A DNA stretch of 8,311 bases. Source: Devosia sp. (GTDB taxonomy: Bacteria > Pseudomonadota > Alphaproteobacteria > Rhizobiales > Devosiaceae). Location: the NCBI GenBank assembly GCA_016793415.1, contig JAEUMC010000835.1:1-8311 (forward strand). Direction: 5' to 3'. The position numbers and the translations under genes are program-made. Under the pieces are notes generated by a model. It was not told the DNA's origin. It ran no database searches and saw only the letters and a list, made by a program, of their open reading frames with translations. Of the stretch, positions 5,901 to 8,311 are shown piece after piece. Each line of letters begins with the position of its first letter. Position 1 is the first letter of the stretch.

Positions 5901-6652
5901 CTCTCGCCGGTCGGACGCAGGAATGGTCGCATCACCCGCGCCATGTCGCCGGCCATTTCGAGGCGGCGGATCCATTGCAAGGGATCATTGTCGTAGCTGT
6001 CGGCGGCGGCGCCGTATTCGTCGATGGTCCGGTAGCTGAGGCCATGTGCCTCGGCATAGCCGATGCGATGGCCGCGCTGCTCCGCCAATAGCGGCCACTC
6101 GACATCGTTGGCGATGCTGTCGACGCGGCCATGGGCGACGATATCGGCAGCTGCGGCGCGGTCGATGCGGCGCACGGCGAACAGCAGGTCAGCAGCGCGT
6201 CCGGTCAGGAGCTCATAGGCGCGATTGACCGGGGTTTCGGTGTCGCGCAGCCGCCGCGGCACTGCCGCCATTGCCTCGGCGGTGCGGCCGATGATCAGCA
6301 GCTGTGCCTCGGGCTGTGCCGACAGCACGTCGCGCATTTCCTGGGGGTCGGCGTCGATCCAGCGCAGCACGTGGTCCATGTCGGAATAGAGCACGCGCTC
6401 AGCCTCGCCTTCGAGCGCGAGGGCCACAGCGCTGCGTCGCGCCAGCCCGATGATCGCCTCACCGGTCGGATGCGAGGCGACGCGGGCGCCCAGCGTCTCG
6501 CGCAGCACGATGGCGAGGCGTGGGTCGGTGGCTTCGGTCAGGCTCGCGGCAAAACCGGAGAACATCCGGCCGAGCGTCGGGGCGGCAGCGCGGATCGGCT
6601 CGGCGAGCCGGCCTTCGGGGTCGTGGATGATGGTGGCGAATGCAATCGACAT
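5897..6652 (-). CDS. Uncharacterised protein, possibly a GT-A-like glycosyltransferase
   Basis: The product has 251 residues and no signal peptide or membrane segment. I do not recognise a named gene. YSDMDHVLRWI (89-99) resembles the DXD metal/nucleotide-sugar site of GT-A glycosyltransferases, with D91 and D93. LLIIGRT (118-124), TETPVNRAYELLTGRAADLL (138-157, its central NRAYELLTG being the most distinctive part) and NDVEWPLLAEQ (182-192) look like conserved blocks of one domain. I faintly recall a related family annotated as glycosyltransferase-like in other bacteria, so this is a tentative fold-level call, and acceptor and sugar are unknown. The gene starts 10 bp after the phosphatase stop and overlaps the GNAT start by 4 bp, so it belongs to this operon. 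The ribosome-binding site before ATG 6652 is poor (GGGCGG). Confidence 0.55.
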   Translation of the reverse strand: MSIAFATIIHDPEGRLAEPIRAAAPTLGRMFSGFAASLTEATDPRLAIVLRETLGARVASHPTGEAIIGLARRSAVALALEGEAERVLYSDMDHVLRWIDADPQEMRDVLSAQPEAQLLIIGRTAEAMAAVPRRLRDTETPVNRAYELLTGRAADLLFAVRRIDRAAAADIVAHGRVDSIANDVEWPLLAEQRGHRIGYAEAHGLSYRTIDEYGAAADSYDNDPLQWIRRLEMAGDMARVMRPFLRPTGER

Positions 6653-6662
6653 CCGCCCGTTC

Positions 6663-7292
6663 TCAATCGTCCCAGCTGTGACCGGCCGGGTAGACGACGC
6701 TCTTGCCGTCGATGAAATGCACCACCGAATCCTGCGGCGGGAACCAGTTCACCGCGCGCTCGGCCGGAAAATCCTCGATCAGGCGCCGGAGGATACGGAG
6801 GATGCCGCCATGCGCCACGATGATGGCCGGGCCCTTGAGGGTGTCGGCGGCGAAGCTCCGCACCCGCTCTGCCACATCCTCATAGCTTTCGCCGGAGGGC
6901 GGACGGAAATCCCAGAAGCTGGCATCGCGCTCGCCGGCGATCGCCATCTCGCCTGAGCTCAGCTCGGTATGGAGCCGACCCTCGTAGATGCCGAACGACA
7001 CCTCGACCAGGCGCTGATCGAACGCCACCTCAGGCAGCGCGCCGGCGAAGGCCGAGCGGACCCGCTGCATGGTCTCGCGGGTGCGGCCGAGCGGCGAGGC
7101 GTGCCAGGTGAAATCGGTCGGGCTGCGGCCGGCGCGCTCGAGGATCTGCACCAGGAGCTTGCCGTTGAGATCGGCCTGGCCTCGGCCGATGTCGTTGAGC
7201 GGGATATCCTTGCTCCCCTGATACCGCCCCTCGGCGTTCCAGTCGGTTTCGCCGTGACGGATGAAGTAGAGTTCGGGCCAGGTAATGGACAT
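6663..7292 (-). CDS. Histidine phosphatase family protein (phosphoglycerate mutase-like)
   Basis: This branch-1 histidine phosphatase transfers phosphate through a phosphohistidine. Members act as cofactor-dependent phosphoglycerate mutases or as broad phosphatases, and the substrate is not evident. The 209 residues show FIRHGETDWN (10-19) with nucleophile H13 and R12, SPLGRTRET (66-74) with phosphate-binding R70, the acid/base glutamate E97 in LVEVSFGIYEGR (95-106), and VAHGGILR (159-166) with second histidine H161. All catalytic residues are intact. The start at ATG 7292 is required because the RHGE motif lies only about 12 residues further. Its ribosome-binding site is weak, and it follows the fabI terminator by 12 bp. 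It leads the tight group phosphatase, glycosyltransferase-like, GNAT remnant, aroC. Genes of this type beside fabI and aroC are, as I recall, common in rhizobia and often labelled gpmB; I would not apply that symbol without functional evidence. Confidence 0.9.
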   Translation of the reverse strand: MSITWPELYFIRHGETDWNAEGRYQGSKDIPLNDIGRGQADLNGKLLVQILERAGRSPTDFTWHASPLGRTRETMQRVRSAFAGALPEVAFDQRLVEVSFGIYEGRLHTELSSGEMAIAGERDASFWDFRPPSGESYEDVAERVRSFAADTLKGPAIIVAHGGILRILRRLIEDFPAERAVNWFPPQDSVVHFIDGKSVVYPAGHSWDD

Positions 7293-7304
7293 AGGGACGC
7301 TCGG

Positions 7305-7334
7305 AAACGAAAGGGGCCGCCTTGCGGCAGCCCC
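7305..7334 (-). terminator. Intrinsic terminator downstream of fabI
   Basis: On the minus strand GGGGCTGCC (7334-7326), tetraloop GCAA (7325-7322) and GGCGGCCCC (7321-7313) form a 9-bp stem with a single U-G wobble and a stable GNRA loop. TTTCGTTT (7312-7305) follows. It lies eight bases after the fabI stop codon and 12 bases before the phosphatase start. It should end most fabI transcripts. Confidence 0.88.
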
Positions 7335-7342
7335 GGGATAGA

Positions 7343-8155
7343 TCAGGCGGTGGGCGCGGCGGCGTCGGCCTCATCGTCGACATGCATGCCGATGATGTTG
7401 AAGCCGCAATCGACATACTGCACCTGGCCGGTGACGCCGGAGGCGAGGTCGCTGAGCAGGTAGAGCGCGGCCGAGCCGACCTCTTCCTGGGTGACGTTGC
7501 GCTTCAGCGGCGCCGCCTTCTCCTGGAAGTGCAGCATGGTGCGGAGCCCCGAAATACCGGAAGCGGCGAGGGTCTTGATGGCGCCGGCCGAGATGGCGTT
7601 GACGCGAATGTTCTGCGGGCCGAGGTCGTGCGCGAGGTAGCGCACCGAGGCCTCGAGCGCGGCCTTGGCGACGCCCATGACGTTGTAGTTCGGCACGTAT
7701 TTCTCCGCCCCGTAATAGGTCAGGGTCAGGAGCGAACCGCCCGGGTTCAGCATGGCTTCGGCGCGTTTGGCAACGGCAGTGAACGAATAGACCGAGATGT
7801 TCATGGTCAGCGCGAAATTCTCCGCGCTGGTGTTGATGTAGCGGCCCTCGAGCTCTTCCTTGTTGGAGAAGCCGATGGCGTGGACGAGGAAATCCATCGT
7901 CCCCCACTTGTCCTTCAAGACGCGGAAGGTCTCGTCCATCGCCGCATCGTTCGACACGTCGCACTCGACCAGCGTGGTGACGCCGATCTCGGCGGCGAGC
8001 GGCTCGACGCGCTTCTTCAGCGCTTCGCCCTGGTAGGAAAAGGCGATCTCGGCGCCCTGGTCGGCAAGGGCCTTGGCGATGCCCCAGGCGATCGAGCGGT
8101 TGTTCGCCACGCCCATGATCAGGCCCTTCTTGCCGGCCATCAGACCTTGCGCCAT
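7343..8155 (-). CDS. fabI: Enoyl-[acyl-carrier-protein] reductase (NADH)
   Basis: FabI reduces the trans-2-enoyl-ACP double bond with NADH, the last step of each fatty-acid elongation cycle, and is the target of triclosan and diazaborines. The 270 residues are a full-length short-chain dehydrogenase fold. GVANNRSIAWG (15-25) is the FabI-type nucleotide loop, VHAIGF (91-96) matches the substrate region, and YYGAEKYVPNYNVMGVAKAAL (147-167, key residues Y147, Y157 and K164) forms the catalytic site. ATG 8155 is chosen although the frame stays open upstream to 8305. GGGAG at 8167-8163 lies 7 bases before it, and the protein from here aligns with known FabI N-termini. L204 lies in ASGISGLRTML at the position of E. 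coli F203. The C-terminal tail after GMHVDDEAD is short and alanine-rich. An intrinsic terminator follows. Confidence 0.97.
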   Translation of the reverse strand: MAQGLMAGKKGLIMGVANNRSIAWGIAKALADQGAEIAFSYQGEALKKRVEPLAAEIGVTTLVECDVSNDAAMDETFRVLKDKWGTMDFLVHAIGFSNKEELEGRYINTSAENFALTMNISVYSFTAVAKRAEAMLNPGGSLLTLTYYGAEKYVPNYNVMGVAKAALEASVRYLAHDLGPQNIRVNAISAGAIKTLAASGISGLRTMLHFQEKAAPLKRNVTQEEVGSAALYLLSDLASGVTGQVQYVDCGFNIIGMHVDDEADAAAPTA

Positions 8156-8264
8156 CGTTGTGCTCCCAGATGGAATGTCTCGTTGGCGCCGCTTGTCGCA
8201 TAGCGACCGGTAGCGGGCAAGTTCGCCCTTGCGCCAAGCCCACCCGGGACTATCTTCCCCCGCC
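8156..8264. promoter_or_regulatory. Divergent spacer upstream of fabI; possible plus-strand promoter
   Basis: This 109-bp spacer separates fabI from the rightward gene. On the plus strand CTTGCG (8228-8233) and TATCTT (8251-8256), 17 bp apart, resemble the alphaproteobacterial CTTGAC/TATA-type promoter. The transcript would start within a few bases of ATG 8265. The -35 lies in a small dyad GCAAG-TTCGCC-CTTGC (8217-8232). No comparably good pair was found for fabI, whose promoter presumably lies in 8160-8250. Confidence 0.35.
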
Positions 8265-8311
8265 ATGACCACGCTCACGCCCAAAGACATCGTCCGCGCC
8301 CTCAAGCCGCT
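8265..8311 (+). CDS. Start of an unidentified rightward gene (partial)
   Basis: ATG 8265 opens a frame that reads MTTLTPKDIVRALKP and leaves the window after 15 full codons. The peptide is soluble-looking and protein-like but too short to name. No ribosome-binding site is visible (the preceding bases are CCCCCGCC), which fits a leaderless transcript from the suggested promoter. It is divergent from fabI. In some rhizobia, as I recall, dnaJ or pdxH genes lie near fabI, but these 15 residues do not let me choose. Confidence 0.4.
   Translation, partial: MTTLTPKDIVRALKP

Noticed and set aside
7322..8203. Plus-strand open frame of 293 codons opposite fabI
   Set aside because: Antisense to a fully conserved FabI and contains no recognisable domain.
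8156..8305. 50-residue N-terminal extension of FabI
   Set aside because: The frame is open, but the good ribosome-binding site and FabI homology begin at ATG 8155, and the extension would overlap the divergent gene start.
1..8311. Mobile element, CRISPR array, toxin-antitoxin or defence system
   Set aside because: No transposase, repeat array, terminal repeats, toxin-like pair or nuclease cassette is visible. Gene content is housekeeping with uniform composition apart from one intergenic region.

Overview
The window reads as an ordinary, gene-dense, high-GC chromosomal segment of an alphaproteobacterium, most likely a member of the Hyphomicrobiales (Rhizobiales). The grounds are the protein sequences (FabI, AroC and Sua5/TsaC look alphaproteobacterial) and the gene neighbourhoods: an HDAC-family gene, xseB and tlyA together, and fabI, a histidine phosphatase and aroC together. 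As I remember them, both groups lie close to each other in rhizobial chromosomes. The genus is not certain (Devosia-like is a guess). I see no tRNA, rRNA, insertion sequence, CRISPR array, prophage or defence module.

Layout. On the minus strand at the left edge lies a Sua5-type threonylcarbamoyl-AMP synthase (1-879, C-terminus cut off by the window). A 67-bp divergent spacer separates it from a rightward group: an HDAC-superfamily deacetylase (947-1876), the small subunit of exonuclease VII (1904-2158), a membrane-anchored SCO copper/thiol protein (2250-2852) and a TlyA-type rRNA methyltransferase (2849-3586), the last two overlapping by 4 bp. This group meets a leftward receiver-like gene (3583-4191) head-on, and the two stop codons share one CTAG.

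A 213-bp gap with palindromes and direct repeats follows (4192-4404). Then comes a leftward block, read from right to left: fabI (8155-7343), an intrinsic terminator, a histidine phosphatase (7292-6663), an unrecognised glycosyltransferase-like protein (6652-5897), a shortened GNAT acetyltransferase (5900-5538) and aroC (5511-4405). From the phosphatase to aroC the genes are packed with gaps or overlaps of 26 bp or less, so they look like one operon. fabI is separated from them by a clear hairpin terminator and probably feeds the operon only by read-through. A rightward gene begins at 8265 and leaves the window after 15 codons.

Functions are mainly housekeeping: tRNA t6A modification, DNA repair, ribosome methylation, fatty-acid elongation and chorismate synthesis. 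The less ordinary points are a perfect 9-bp hairpin that encloses the aroC ribosome-binding site and starts in the stop codon of the GNAT remnant, a receiver domain missing its acidic pair and lysine, the uncharacterised glycosyltransferase-like gene, and an SCO gene where many rhizobia carry dxs. I found no convincing new multi-gene system; the aroC leader is the best single candidate for something undescribed.
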